Assembly (NCBI RefSeq): GCF_000189635.1
Contig: NW_002476516.1
Span: 84,634-148,633 of the forward strand
Direction: 5' to 3'
Length of the DNA: 64,000 bases
Source: Tetrahymena thermophila SB210
Lineage: Eukaryota > Ciliophora > Oligohymenophorea > Hymenostomatida > Tetrahymenidae
Below are positions 24,440-37,340 of the stretch, piece after piece. A program made the translations under genes and the position numbers. Position 1 is the first letter of the stretch; each line of letters begins with the position of its first letter. Below the pieces are notes generated by a model that saw only the letters and a list, made by a program, of their open reading frames with translations, was not told where the DNA came from and did not search any database.

Positions 24440-25290
24440 TAAAATCTTAGTTTTTATTAAATAAAGAGAAGAGGATTATTATTCTTCAAAACATCATAAT
24501 GCAATATTTTTAAATAAACTCAAGCCATATGCAAAAAATTTCATGATTTGTTTGATGTTCATAATTTTCTTGTAAATTATTTAAATATCAAAAGAATTTA
24601 AAAAGAAATCCATAATAATAAAAATAAATTTTAGAATTTAATTAATATGTGCTTTGTAATAAACTTTTTTTAATATTTTAATTTGTTAATTATTATAAAA
24701 TATATTTCTAAACTACTCCAAATTTGAGAAAACCTAATTTTTTAATTAAAACCTTGATTTTCATAAAAAGAGGAGTATTAAAAATTGTAAAAGCATACAA
24801 TCATTAGTCCTAATAAAATTTAAATCATTTATAAACAATATTTTTGATAGAGTTGTCAAAGTCTCAAATTCATTATGAATTTTTGATGACACTTTTTTTG
24901 TAATTTTAAGATCTGGATAATTGAGAAAATCGTCAAAAATAATTATCTATCTATCTCTTTTCATTTTTTACTGTTGACAAATCTATACTATTGTTTGTTT
25001 TGAAAAATTGAACTGCTTATAAACTAAATATATTTATCATAAATTATATTTTTATTATTAAAATTTATCATAATTATTACTTTAAATATATAAAATAAAA
25101 ATAGCTAAACTAATTTATTGTTAAATTTTAGATATATTTTAAATACATTTTGTAGAAACATTTTTAATTATTTTCATTACAATTAAATATTTTTAATTTA
25201 ATTAATTTTAATTTTTTTGGAAAATTTTAATTAAAAAAATTATGCAAATTTTAACTGAGTTCTAATCTTTTAATTACAAAAGTTTATTTT
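24440..25290. other. AT-rich intergenic stretch
   Basis: No supported gene. An imperfect hairpin lies at about 24852-24893 (TGTCAAAG...AAATTCAT pairing with ATGAATTTTTGATGACA). Confidence 0.4.
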
Positions 25291-27349
25291 TCACTCAAAT
25301 TCTTTTTAAGATTCTAAAAATTTTAAAGGCGTTTTAGAATTAACATAACCTCCTCTTCTCTTATCATAGAAAAAAGTAAAAATTGAAACAATTAAAGCAA
25401 TTATGAATACTATCAGATATGTTAAAATATAGCTATTACTTCCTGAGTTATCATCTTTCATAAGGAAACTGCCTAAATAAGAAAACAAAGACACAACTAT
25501 GATTAAATTAAATAATATTTATCATATTTATACTAAAGTTAATTAACATTTAATAAACTAAATAATATATTTTTTCAATCATATAAAGAGTATTTCAAAA
25601 CACTCCAATAAAAACTTCTATCTTAAATTTATGTTAAAAAATTTAAATTAAATTAAATAAGTATGATAAAAATTACAAGCACCTCTAGTTGTAAAAGCAA
25701 CTCCAAATCCAGTACTTAAGAGGTTTTTTTGAGTTATAAAGGGCAAAGTGGGATATAAATATGCACTCATTAAACTTAAAAATAACCCAAAAATAACAAG
25801 TGCAATCCAAACGTATGCACTGTTATAACCTTAAGGAGCTATTAAAAGCAATAAAAATGATAAAACAGCAAAAGAGCTGGTAACAATCATCATGATTAAT
25901 CTTTACCCAAATTTATCTGCCATTATTCCTAATAAAGGAACTAAATATGCTATATAGTATGGTATTGAGAGCATTTCTCCTGCTAATGTTTTATCGATTT
26001 AGAATTTATGAATAAGTACACTTTGCAAATAATTTTATATTGCAATAAAGGCTCCAAAAGTCAAAGGACTAAGTATTGCAAAGCACCAGTAAACACCATA
26101 GAATTTTTTGAAGTCACTAAGTTTAAATTTGTATTTTTGAATTTAATTTTTGTTTTATAAATTTTTTTCATAAAAGTCTGCTTTTTTTTCCAAAGCAAAA
26201 ATAAAAATTGAAGAAACCAAACTAAATAGACAGGTAACCATACCAATTAAGAATGGTAAAAATAAACCATTAGATTTATCATACAGCATAGGATATAGTA
26301 TACCTGAAATAGAGGAAGCAACTTTACAAAATAAACTGTTTATAGTGAATGTTCTTGCAAGACCCTTTTACCTGTACCATTTACCGAGAATGCATCCTAA
26401 TAAATTTAAAATACAAAATTAATAAATTTCAACTTATATAAAAATATTTATTTCTAATGAATAGCAATTAAAAGAAAATAAAATTTTTTATTTATTTAAA
26501 AAATGTTAATCATAAATTATCATATGTATGTTTCTTCCTTTATTTTTTATTCTATAAAAAGTTGATTTTTAGTTTTAAAAATCAAATAAATTAATTCTTT
26601 TGGTTACTGTAAAATAGATTTTGGGACTAATTTAATTTATTGTAAAGGATTATTAAATATTTATTGAGTTATTTCTAATATATTGAATAATAATTTATAA
26701 AATTTCTTCATCAGAAATAATTATAAAAGAAATATTTTGTAACTAAAGGAAATGATTTAATTTTGGTTTATACCTTAAGCTATAGTTTAGGAGTCAGAGG
26801 AAATAGCAAGCAGTATCTTTCCACTTATAAGTAAACCAAAAGATTAAAGAGAGCCCGCAGTAGTACACATAACCATACTGATAACAAGTAAGCAAGAAGA
26901 AAGAATTAATCCGTTTCTAGCTCCTAAAGTATCTAAAGCAGGTCCTATTATCAAAGAAAGAGGTATACTGGGGAGAGTTGGAATGAGGACGAACATTTGA
27001 TATTGAAAAGAGCTCATACCCATAGATTAAACTAGTTATTCTTTTATACCAGATTAAAAAACTTAGTTATAAAATGCCCCAAATAGGACAGTACTTATGA
27101 ATGGAAGCATCCATAAACGTTTCTAATCAATAAATTTATTTTCTAAATTGATCTATTCATTCTAAGAGATGGTTTCTTTGAATGAACTTTGAATATCTTA
27201 AGGAAGAATTATAGAAGCTGTACCTAATTTTTAAGTAAATATTGAATTATCAACAAAAACTAAAATGCTTTACTGTTTGTTGAAAATTTTTCTTTTGATT
27301 CATCTAAGAGAAGGGGTTAAACTTTTAACAATTCTTCTTTTTCAGACAT
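25291..27349 (-). CDS. Major facilitator superfamily transporter, MFSD1-like
   Basis: A multi-span membrane transporter. Exon 1 (26774-27349) encodes a cytosolic acidic start (MSEKEELLKVQPLLLDESKE), then LWMLPFISTVLFGAFYNQVF, PLSLIIGPALDTLGARNG and SSDSQTIAQ. Exon 2 (about 25682-26396) opens with the MFSD1-type LGKWYR and carries the second half with ADKFGQRLIMMIV (the MFS DxxGR loop), ending YPTLPFITQKNLLSTGFGVA. Exon 3 (25291-about 25500) gives the last helix (YILTYLIVFIIALIVSIFTF) and a basic tail. MFSD1 relatives act in lysosomal membranes as dipeptide exporters; substrate here is inferred only. Odd point: the ATG frame and the transporter frame differ within the first about 20 codons, so a short (about 50-nt) intron or a frameshift lies near 27240-27320. 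Confidence 0.8.
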
Positions 27350-29697
27350 TTACCTGAGTTTTCCTTAAAAATATAAAATTATTTAATTAATTTTATAAAA
27401 AATTTGAATATCTTTGAAAGATAACAATATTTAAAAATAATTACTTTAAAAACCATTAAATCTTTTTATTATTAGTTAATTTAATATAATATTTTTTTAT
27501 TTCATAAAAAACTAAACCAACATTTTTATTAATTTTATTTTAAATATTTTTCTATTCTTTTTAATTTATTTACTGTAAAGGTTCATATATTAAGGCCGGT
27601 TTTTTTAAAAAAATTTTAATTTAGTTTAATTAAAGCGCCCTAAGTGAGATATCTAAACTGAAATCTAGGTGGCCTTAATATTTGAAATTTTATAGTACTT
27701 TTATTCCTTTTTATGTAAGTTATTTTGTCATTTTTGAAAAAAAAGTGTTAAAAATAACTAAATAACTCAATATTATCTAAAATTTATTTTAATTGATTAA
27801 AAAATATTTAAAAAAAACATATTTTTAATAATATAAAATAAGATTAATAATTTAGTTTTATACTTATTAAAAGTAAGTACTTTAGTGATGTTAGAGACAA
27901 AGTTATTTATTGATTAATAAATTTTATATAAAATATATATTAGATATAATTCCATCTTAATTAAACTCAGCAAAAATGATATTTTTGTTGTATCGATAAT
28001 AAATCTAATTAAGCAATTAAAATTTTATATTTTAGTCAATATTAAATTATCTACCAATATAATTAATAAATTGTGTTTTTTATTCTGATCTAAGATATTC
28101 TAAAATAATTATTTTAAGCTAATATACAAATTAAAAAAGTATTTTAGACTAAATTAAAATCGCGATTAAAAAACATTTTAAATAGAATTGAATTTTTTAA
28201 ATATCCAAAAAATTTGTAGTAAGTGAATAAATAATCCAAAATATCTTTATTAACAATTTTTTATAGTAAAATGTAAAAAATAATTAATAATCTATCTTAA
28301 ATAATTTCATGTTTTTGACTTAAAATAGAATTTAAACTAGAATACTACTTATAAATCTTAAATTATATTTTTTTAAAATCAATTATAAACAAGAATTTCA
28401 TAATTTATTCTTTTTTTCAAGTCAAACAATAGCTAATAAGGCATAATTAAAAACAAAAAAGTTTTTTTAACTAAAAATATTTAAATTTAAATTAATATTT
28501 TTAAATTAAAAATAAAGCATAATTTAGACTAAAATTAAAAATATTAAAAAAAAAAGAGAGAGATATAAATTAAATTTTTAAATGTAATATTTAATATTCA
28601 ATAATTTTAATAATTTATTAAATTATAGTAAAAGAGATGAATTATTTATTTTAAATTATTCTTAATTATTTAATCAATTCTTTTGACAAATAAGTAACAT
28701 ACTCTAACTTTTTTAACATAATTTTAATGAATTTATTTAAAAATAAAATTTATAAATAAAATAATTCAATCTTTTTAATTTAAAAAATAAAAACCTCCAA
28801 TTTGTCTTTTAACAGATTATTTAGTTTTAATTTACCTTTTTTACAATTTTTCATTTGAAAAATTTAATCCGGTATTTAATCTCTGCTTATTCGTTAAATT
28901 ATTAAATGAAAATATACTCTCAAATATGTTTAAATTTTTTTTTTAATTTTCATTAAATAGACTTTTATTTCTACTAAAATAAATTTATTTTGCAAATTTA
29001 AAAAAAGTGATAAAACTTAAACAATTAATTATACTTAAAATTTTTATATTTAAATAATGAAAATATAATTAATCATACTTGAATTATCAAACAAATAAAA
29101 TTTCTTTTTATTTTTAGCATATCAGTTGGAAAATACGATAAATAAAAAAAGTTTTTTATTTAAATAACCTAAATTTTATTTATTGTTGTAAAAAGAAGAA
29201 ATTATTTAAATTTTGTATCTTTACTGTAATATTTAGAAAAATCGGATCTTTTTTTTTGTTTGTTAACTTCAATTATTTTTATAAACACTAATAAAATATC
29301 TAAATTCTTTTATTGTTCTACATTATGACACTGAAACAGCTATTTCTTACAGTTAATCATTTAAAATATCGATAAAGACTAAAAATGTAAGAAGTATTCA
29401 GTGCAAAATAAAAAGCTTATTTTAAGTTGAAAATTATAAACTAAAAGAACATAAAGATAGTATTGTAAGAAGAATGGAGTACGTAGGATTGATTTCGTTT
29501 ACTTTAAATTTTAAAAGTAGAATAATGAATGAATGATTTTTAAACAATGCAAAGGATAAATAAATATACGACAGGTTGATTTGATAATTATTTTGAAAAA
29601 TATTAAATTAGTTTCTAATTTTATAAAAATTGATTAAAAAATAATAATTTGTTTATTGATAATATAAGATAACTTTAGTTTGAACAAATCTGTAATT
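27350..29697. other. Divergent intergenic region between transporter and membrane-protein genes
   Basis: 2.3 kb of AT-rich sequence must hold the promoters of both flanking genes. The only distinct structure is the inverted repeat at 27587-27681. No gene is seen; a 20-codon ATG frame at 29474 is not convincing. Confidence 0.45.
27587..27681. repeat. 11-bp perfect inverted repeat, arms 73 bp apart
   Basis: ATATTAAGGCC at 27587-27597 is the exact reverse complement of GGCCTTAATAT at 27671-27681. The match extends imperfectly about ten bases outward. The GC core stands out in this AT-rich setting. Confidence 0.7.
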
Positions 29698-32600
29698 ATG
29701 ACGATTATCCTACAACTGATACTTTTATTTTTTTTTAATTATGCATTATGTCAAAATTATCAAATAAGCGACGGACTCTCCTTAGCTGAAATAAATGATT
29801 CTGTTAAGTGGTTTTAAATTCAAGCTGGGAATCCATATGTGAGAAAGTTTGTGTTAAATGATGATATTGTTTAGGCTTAGAAAATAAACAAAAAAAACAA
29901 AGTTAATGTATTAGAGGGATTATTTATTGCATAACCATAAGACCCTAAAGAAGACTTAATGATAAGTGTAAATGGAAGCTAGTTTTAAGGAAGAAAACCT
30001 TCAATATTTATTTAGTATCAGCTAGAAAACTAAGGATATTTATGTGGTGAAGGTTCTACAATATGTTTTATAGAAAAAGATGTGATTTAAAAAAAACAAA
30101 AAATATATATAATTATTCAATGTTCAGACTCCTGTGAATTCGAAATACTAGTTTAATACCAAATAAGCAAAGAAATTATATAGAGCTAAAAGTAGTTGGT
30201 ATCTATGAATTTTAGAGAATATATAAAAAAATTATATTTTATGCTTAACTTAGGCAGCGCAAAAATTAAAGGATTTATATTAAAAGTTGTTATTGATTCA
30301 GACTTAGAAGGTACATTCGATATGTATATCTTTTAAGGTAGTAAATACTAATCTATAAATGATGCTTTATAAAATACTTAGGTTACAAGCTCTTTTGGGA
30401 AAATAATCAGGATTGAACCAGATTAAGGATTGACTAGTCTTCAGGACTATACCCTAGTACTAAGAAGCTAGCAAAATATAAAATTCATGATTACTGTAGA
30501 TTATATTTATTACAAAGAAGAAATAGATATTACTTTAAACAACAAATTTAGTTACGCTCTAAAGTAATTTAATTTTCTTTTATTAATTGCTAAACTTACA
30601 CTATTCCTATTTTTGTTTATTTGATTATTTCTCACTTTTGATTTGTAATTTAATTAATTATCTCTATTGTTCAATTCCATACAAAATAAATCTTCTAACT
30701 TCAATTAATAAATATAGTGAAAATGAATAAGTATTACTAAAAGCAAATTGTGGTGATAGTAGCAATTTGAAAAGCTCTGTATCAATTGATTTATAAGTAC
30801 ATTAAGGAGAAGGGGAGATTTATATAGATTCGACTCCAAAAAGTTAAATTGAATAATACAGATTTTAAAATTCTGTATCTAGCTATTAAACTTACACTTT
30901 AGACAAGAAATACTTTGTTTAAAAGAATACCAAAGAACCTCATTTTTATACTTTAATTAAAGCATCCAGCAATTTTTCATTTACCATAAAAATCTATCTT
31001 AGCGATTTGAAATAAAAGAAATCACTAGACCTAAATAATTTGTAATACTTAATGTTTTAACCATCAAGCGAATTAAAGTATATTACTTATGATTTACAGT
31101 TTAATTTGACAAAGCAGATATAAATTTAGCTGATCCTTTAAGATTTAAATTTAAAAGCCAAAAAACCTGGTTCGATTAAATCTTTAGAAATGATAGTTAA
31201 AAATTGTGAAGAAAGTGTAAAAACAAAGTAAAAATGTAAAATAACCCCAGAAGAAATTTCTAATTACTCCAAAAATAATTTCACAGATACTCAATTTATT
31301 CCCATCATATAATCTATAGATGGATATACTACTAAATGCACTCTGACCACAAATGATTATCAATATAATTAAACCAGTGAAACAAGGCGCAAGACTAACA
31401 GATACTATTCCATAGCTATAGCTATAGCTTAAAGTGAATTTAAAAACAATAATTTAACGATGTTCAGCTTACAGACTATAAAGTAGTACACCTTGGATAA
31501 AATTTCCTAATTCAATGATGAGGAATAACAAATCAATAACTTCTAAAAGAAATTTTATTATTTTAGAGTAAAAAATTAATTCATAGAGCCATTAAAAAAA
31601 TCAATAACCATCTACGTCTAAACATAATATGGATGCATAGATGTAGAGACTTCGTTAGACAATCTACTAACCAGTGATTCAGAAGCAATGACATTCTATT
31701 CAAGCTAGCCTGTTGTAAAATCTAGTAGATATCAATAAGTTTCATAAACTTCTTCTATAATTGATGAATATTACAATTAATTTTCATTAGACATTGATGG
31801 AGATTCTTATAAAGATGTCTTTATTTCGGTAAAAGGTAAAAGTGACTCTATTTATAAATTTTTCATATATTCTTAAGAACAGAGTTCACCTACTTTTGGT
31901 AACTTGAGAGCTATTGGAGATAATCTTGACTATGGAAGAGTCTATGAAGATAAACTCTACGATGTTTCTACAATGAATACACTTAATATGTATTTTCCTC
32001 AAAACACATCAAATATTTTTATTTATTACTTTATCGACTACACAGATCTCAATATTGAAAGAGTTAAGAAAGACATTAAAGTTATGTCTCATTTAAAATA
32101 AAGAAAAAATATTAAAATAACACCAACAATTAAACTAACTGACTTGCAGACAGGCTCTCTAGTATAACAAGATTAGTATAAGGTCCTAGAAATTAATGAT
32201 GGTTTGATCTACATTGAAACTAAGAATAAAAAATAGTAATATTACCAATTAGATATCCTCAATAACTATTCTACTAACTACAACATATCTATATACTATT
32301 CTATTTTGTACACATAGAGCAATTACTACTATCTCAAGCCAGGTTTTAAGTACTATTTCACAGCAGATGATAAAGCCCCTTCATAAATTGCATTCTTCTA
32401 TGCAAGAGCAAATACAACTATTTATTTTCAGTTATTTGCATGCAACGGAACCTTTACTTTCAAATGTAAATTCATAAATTTAGTTTTTATTTTATAGTAA
32501 TTTTTATAATTTAAAATTAGAATGGAGTTAAAAGAAGAAAAATTTTTCCTAAAATATAAATTTCACTCTTGAAAATCTTTAGAACTTGAGCATTTTTATT

Positions 32601-33668
32601 GACAAAAGCGATTATTATTATTTCTAATTTGATTTGATGAAGCCTCAAGAGTAAGGCTAAGTTATCTTGAACTTGCATATGTACTACTAGGATGAATACA
32701 GTCCGTATGATTTGATTTAAGTTCCAGATATTTAATATCAAGTTAAATAAGATAATGATTTTCTTAATATAAAATTTAATTATTTGGCATTGAATAAAAG
32801 TGTTGTAGAAAATCTTTCAGAACAAATATTTACAGAATCTCTTCCATCTATTTAGGACAATACGACATAATCTTAGAAACAATAATACATACTAGATTTT
32901 GCTAATACAAAAGCTTTGAAGAAATAAATGAGTGATTTTTCTTCTGTTAAAGTGATATATTATTTTTAAATATCTAATAATCAATCCCATATTAGTTATT
33001 GTAATCCTTGCTTTTCGGTTCCAAGAACATACCATAGCTTTTATATCATGTAAAAAAGAAGCTTTGCTAATTCAATAGAAGAAATTAACAATTTTAAAAT
33101 TTAAAAAGCTGATATATTAAAAGCAATAAAAAAATACAATCCTCTATAAATCTTTAGCATAGAAGACTCAATTAAAAATTCAACTATAAGTACGGAATTA
33201 TATTTCAGTGTAATGGCTGCACTTGAAATAAAAGATAATTTAGGATAATTGTCAGAGAGCTATTACTATTTGTATGATAGATAAAAAATAAATCTAACTT
33301 ATTTTAATTAAACTTAAGTTCAAAGCAATTTGAAAGAATAACAACAAATTAAGACATTTCACTTGGCACTGATAATATGCATCATAGTATTCATAAGTCT
33401 CCTATTAATATCTATAATTTGCTCCTATAGAATTTTTAGAAAAGGAATAAATCTTCCTTGCTCTTGCTTTATGTAGCAGGTCTATACTGATATTCCAGAT
33501 TCAGATAGTTAATCCAAAAAAATTAAAGTTAGGAGACTTTCAAACTTAAATAATTTAGATGGAGCATTCAATTAAAAAGTTAGAGAAAGCATTTAAGAAT
33601 TTCTTGATGTTAAAAAAAAAACTCATAAATCATTCACATCTCCACCTCCTCCAACAATTGAATAATGA
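29698..33668 (+). CDS. Large type I membrane protein, 1253 residues, unknown family
   Basis: Three exons are resolved: 29698-30563, 30718-32465 and 32521-33668. Introns are GTAATT...ATATAG and GTAAAT...ATTAG, and the frame closes at 1254 codons. A signal peptide (MTIILQLILLFFFNYALCQ) is followed by a roughly 1130-residue ectodomain. One membrane helix lies near residues 1153-1177 (LALIICIIVFISLLLISIIC), then a cytosolic tail of about 76 residues with a polyproline PPPP stop-proximal motif. The ectodomain alternates beta-rich stretches with scattered Cys pairs (CGEGSTICF, CSDSCEF, CNPCF), suggesting repeated jelly-roll-like modules. Similar secreted/type I proteins are abundant in ciliates, but I cannot name the family. 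A cell-surface or vesicle receptor role is inference. The next gene starts 469 bases downstream on the same strand. Confidence 0.85.
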
Positions 33669-34137
33669 ACTAATTAACAATTAAAATAATTTAAAGTAAA
33701 TATATCCTACCTCTAAATTCTAAAAAAAATATTAAAATCACAAATAAATAAATCTTTGATCACTAATAGTAAATTATTATTTTCTATTACTTATAATTAA
33801 AAATGTACAATAATAATAATTATTAATGCAACAATTAATCAATGCGCTTTAAAAAAATAATAATAAATAAAAATATGAAATTGGGTACACGGCGTCAGAT
33901 CAAAATTTTATTCCAAAAACCTTAAAATTTTTGAAAAAATAATTTTTTTATCAATTATCAGAATTTTCCAATATCCAATATTTTTTCAATTTTCAAATTT
34001 CTTGAATAGAGTATCCTCCGCACATAAAAAATTTATTAATTTATCAATTTCCTTCTATTAAGTGCTAATTTAAAAATAACACTATTTATATTATTGCACA
34101 CAGCAAAAAAAGAAAACAGCGACACAAAAATTAAGCA

Positions 34138-34995
34138 ATGGATGTTGTTAATTAAGAAAGAATATATAGAATCATTAGATTAAATACATGTCTTATACTC
34201 GCAATTACATCAGAAAGACAATTAAAAATTTATCATCATAATGATTTTGATGCTCCATTAATAATATATAATTTTCCTGATTAAGATATTGAACCAAAAG
34301 AAGCTATACGTATTAATCATGATGATTTCGTTATTTGGGCAAGGAACAAAAATAGATTATATTTTTTCAGATTAATACACAATACTAATATTGTAAGAAT
34401 AATATTAGAAAGATCAATAAACCTTTATAGAGAATATTAAAATTTCTGGAAACATAATAACAATAGTATTGCTGGTCTTTATTTTTATGGTTAAGCGAGG
34501 TGCTGGAATGTAAAAAATTATAAGTAATTCACTTATTTAGATGACACTTTCCCAACGCATTATCATGGAATAACCATTAACAATAAATATTTTTGTCTTT
34601 ACTCAAGTTTTTTATAAATTAGAAACAGATTTACTTAAAATGTTGATTTTTACTATTATCACAATAGTTATATTAGTGTAATTAAGAAGTGGGATAATGA
34701 AACTATAATATTTGGAATGGAAAATTGTTTAAAATTTTGGCATTTTCCAACGATAACTATAACAAAAAGATTTAATGTACCAAATAAACATGTTATAAAA
34801 TTAAAAAAGATTAGTTATAAAATACTATTATCAGGATAAAATGATGGTTAAATAATATTTTGGAATATAGAAACATCTTAAGCAATTTATTAATTCACAC
34901 TTAATGAAAATAGATATTGCAATATTGAAGTACTTCGTAAATAAAATAAAATAATATACGGAGACTTCAGAATTCTAGATATTTTATATGATTGA
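34138..34995 (+). CDS. WD40-like beta-propeller protein, 285 residues
   Basis: An intronless frame of exactly 286 codons runs from ATG to TGA. It starts MDVVNQERIYRIIRLNTCLI. Several degenerate WD repeats are visible: DDFVIWARNKNRLYFFRL, HGITINNKYFCLYSS, ETIIFGMENCLKFWHFP and, best, LLSGQNDGQIIFWNIETSQA near the C-terminus. Only four or five blades are recognisable; a full propeller has seven, so the rest must be strongly diverged or missing. A scaffold role is expected from the fold, with no partner indicated. It is same-strand neighbour to the type I membrane protein, but with its own 469-base upstream region. The A/T-rich codon use suggests low expression. Confidence 0.75.
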
Positions 34996-35186
34996 ATTAT
35001 TATAATATATAATAATAATTGTAGGATTTAATATTAGTTATTTATAATAAGTGATATATAAATATTGAATTTTAATATGAAATTAAATTATAAGAAAATA
35101 ATAATTAACATATAGAATATTTCTATTGTTAATATTTATATAAATATATGAAATACATTATAATTATAATTAGAGATTTGAGATAA

Positions 35187-35543
35187 TCATGATAGATATG
35201 AAGGTCCGCATTTCTTTGTACATCTAGGACAAAAAATATTAACATTAAACCAGAAACTCCAGCATGAAGAGCATGCTTAATGTCCACATGGCGTATTTAT
35301 TTTTGGATCTAATGGTTTTTTATAACATATAGAACAATTTGAATTATCGCTATTATAGTAATCATACATGTATTTTTGTTTATCTTCTTCAGTTTAATAA
35401 AATTATTAAAACTCACCATCCTTTTCTACTATAACTATACATTAGTTAATACTTTAATTATTTTATTCTATGTTCAAATTTAAATTGATTTTCAATTTAT
35501 TTTTAGAAGAATCTTCATTTAATGATTTTTTTGTATTTTACAT
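35187..35543 (-). CDS. C3HC4 RING-finger protein (3' exon or complete, 118 codons)
   Basis: The frame from ATG 35541-35543 to TGA 35187-35189 encodes a charged N-terminal part (VEKDGEFQQFYQTEEDKQKY) and a C-terminal RING: CSIC, then CGHQACSSC, then CPRC, giving C-x2-C ... C-x-H-x2-C-x2-C ... C-x2-C. Such RINGs recruit E2 enzymes for ubiquitin transfer. The gene may be longer. Immediately upstream (about 35550-36150, same strand) are stretches with exon character, including a possible signal anchor at ATG 35713-35715 (MEIRIFIIIIAIIITLIF). I could not find an in-phase splice to the RING. If joined, the product would be a membrane-anchored E3 ligase. It converges tail-to-tail with the WD40 gene, 191 bases apart. 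Confidence 0.7.
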
Positions 35544-37340
35544 TATTTTTTTCTTAAATTTTATGAATATATGAGATCAGAATATTTTTTTCCTTTTAAT
35601 AATTTTTCCTTTTTGTTATTGAAAATAGAGTTTATATTTTTAAAGAAATAAATAGGTCCTGAAAAATTAAGGTAATTATAATAGCAATAATAATTATAAA
35701 TATTCTAATCTCCATAAAATTACAATTTTTTATTATTTTCTAAATTCCATAATTAAAAATTTAATTATTAAAATAATTTGATAACTTCCTTTTATAAAAT
35801 TAAATTATTGAAAAAAAGTAGCTTTTAATAGCTGCAATCTCATCTACTATTATTTTGAATATTTTTTACCTTCTTTATGCAATCTATTGGTGCTACTACT
35901 ACAATTTCAATTTATTTGAATAATATATGCTTAATTTTTTAAAATATGGCAGCTATAAGGAAAAATTTAAAACTTCATATAAATTTATGAAAATAATGCT
36001 GAGTTACCTTAATTTCCTCTTTATTTATACCTTTATTGTTAAAAGTAACTTAGTTGAGAGTATTTGATAATAAAATAATTACTTTTTAATTAATAAATCA
36101 TAAAAATTAATAGATGAGCTCACGATTTATAGTATTATGAGCAGTTTCATTTTTTTTCTAATATTTTTACAAGTTAATGTGTAGACATGAATATATTTTA
36201 ATATATATTTAGTTTGAAAAGAAAAATCAGCATCAAAAGACTCTAAAAAATCTGATTGCCTCATCAAAAATAAAATTTTTAAATCCTAATTCAAAATTAA
36301 ATAAATGCAGATAGTGTAGATAAGAACTATCTAATGCAAAGTAATTTTCTTGTATTTAGGTAATAATGTTTTTCAATATAATAAAAAATGTATATTTTTA
36401 AAAAGTTAAAAATTTATAATTTAAAAAAAGAAAGAAAAAAAAACATATTATCTATTACTAAAATAAATTTATACAATATCCTACTTAATTTGAAAGAAAA
36501 AACTCAAATAAAACTGATTTCACAATAAGAACCATCGTTAATCAATTTTATTTTAAATAGTTTTTTTCTGCTAAATATTATTTAATAGTAAAGCATATCT
36601 TAAAAATTTAAAAACTTAAATAAACAATATTAATAAAAAATAAAAGATAATTTTTTTGTAGAAAAATATAAAATTTTGTAAATAAATAAATTATTTAAGT
36701 AAAAAAAGGTATCATCAATTACAATTTTAAAAAATGAATTTAGATAATATTTTTTCGAATTTGATTGATAAATTCAAAAAAAACTTACATCTAAAACAGT
36801 CATAAAAAATATATCATTTATTATAATTTATTTGTTAATCAGGAATATTTAAATTATTGTTATCACGCTTTATTTAATCAATTTTATGACAAAATATACG
36901 CATTATTAATTAATTATAATATAAATTTTGTCAAATTATAAATTTAAATAAAATTTAGACTAAATAAAACTTTAGGCTTTTAAAAATAGTTAGACCAAAC
37001 TTCTAGAATTTTCAATTAATTTACTTAATAAAAAAATTCAAATCACTTTTAATATACAATAAGTAGAATACACAACTAAAAGTATGATTGATTGATTGAC
37101 TGTAGTTTAGCTTGTTAAATGTGTTGACAAAAGCAATTAAAAACAAATATTTTAAACAGGTTAACTAATTAAGTAAGTAAAAATGAATTAATGAATGATG
37201 AAAGCTTTAAATGTCTTGATACTAGAATATGTAAGATATTATATAAGTTTCATACATTAATTTAATACTTTATTGGTATGTAAAATATTTTAAGAGTGTT
37301 AATAAATAGTTATAAAGTAAGTTTTATTGTATTTATTTGA
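35544..37340. other. AT-rich stretch, possible 5' exons of the RING gene
   Basis: The part up to about 36150 may contain upstream exons of the RING gene: a 208-codon minus frame is open there, but its composition is I/K/N/L-rich and close to chance expectation. From 36150 to 37340 nothing is seen. Confidence 0.35.
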
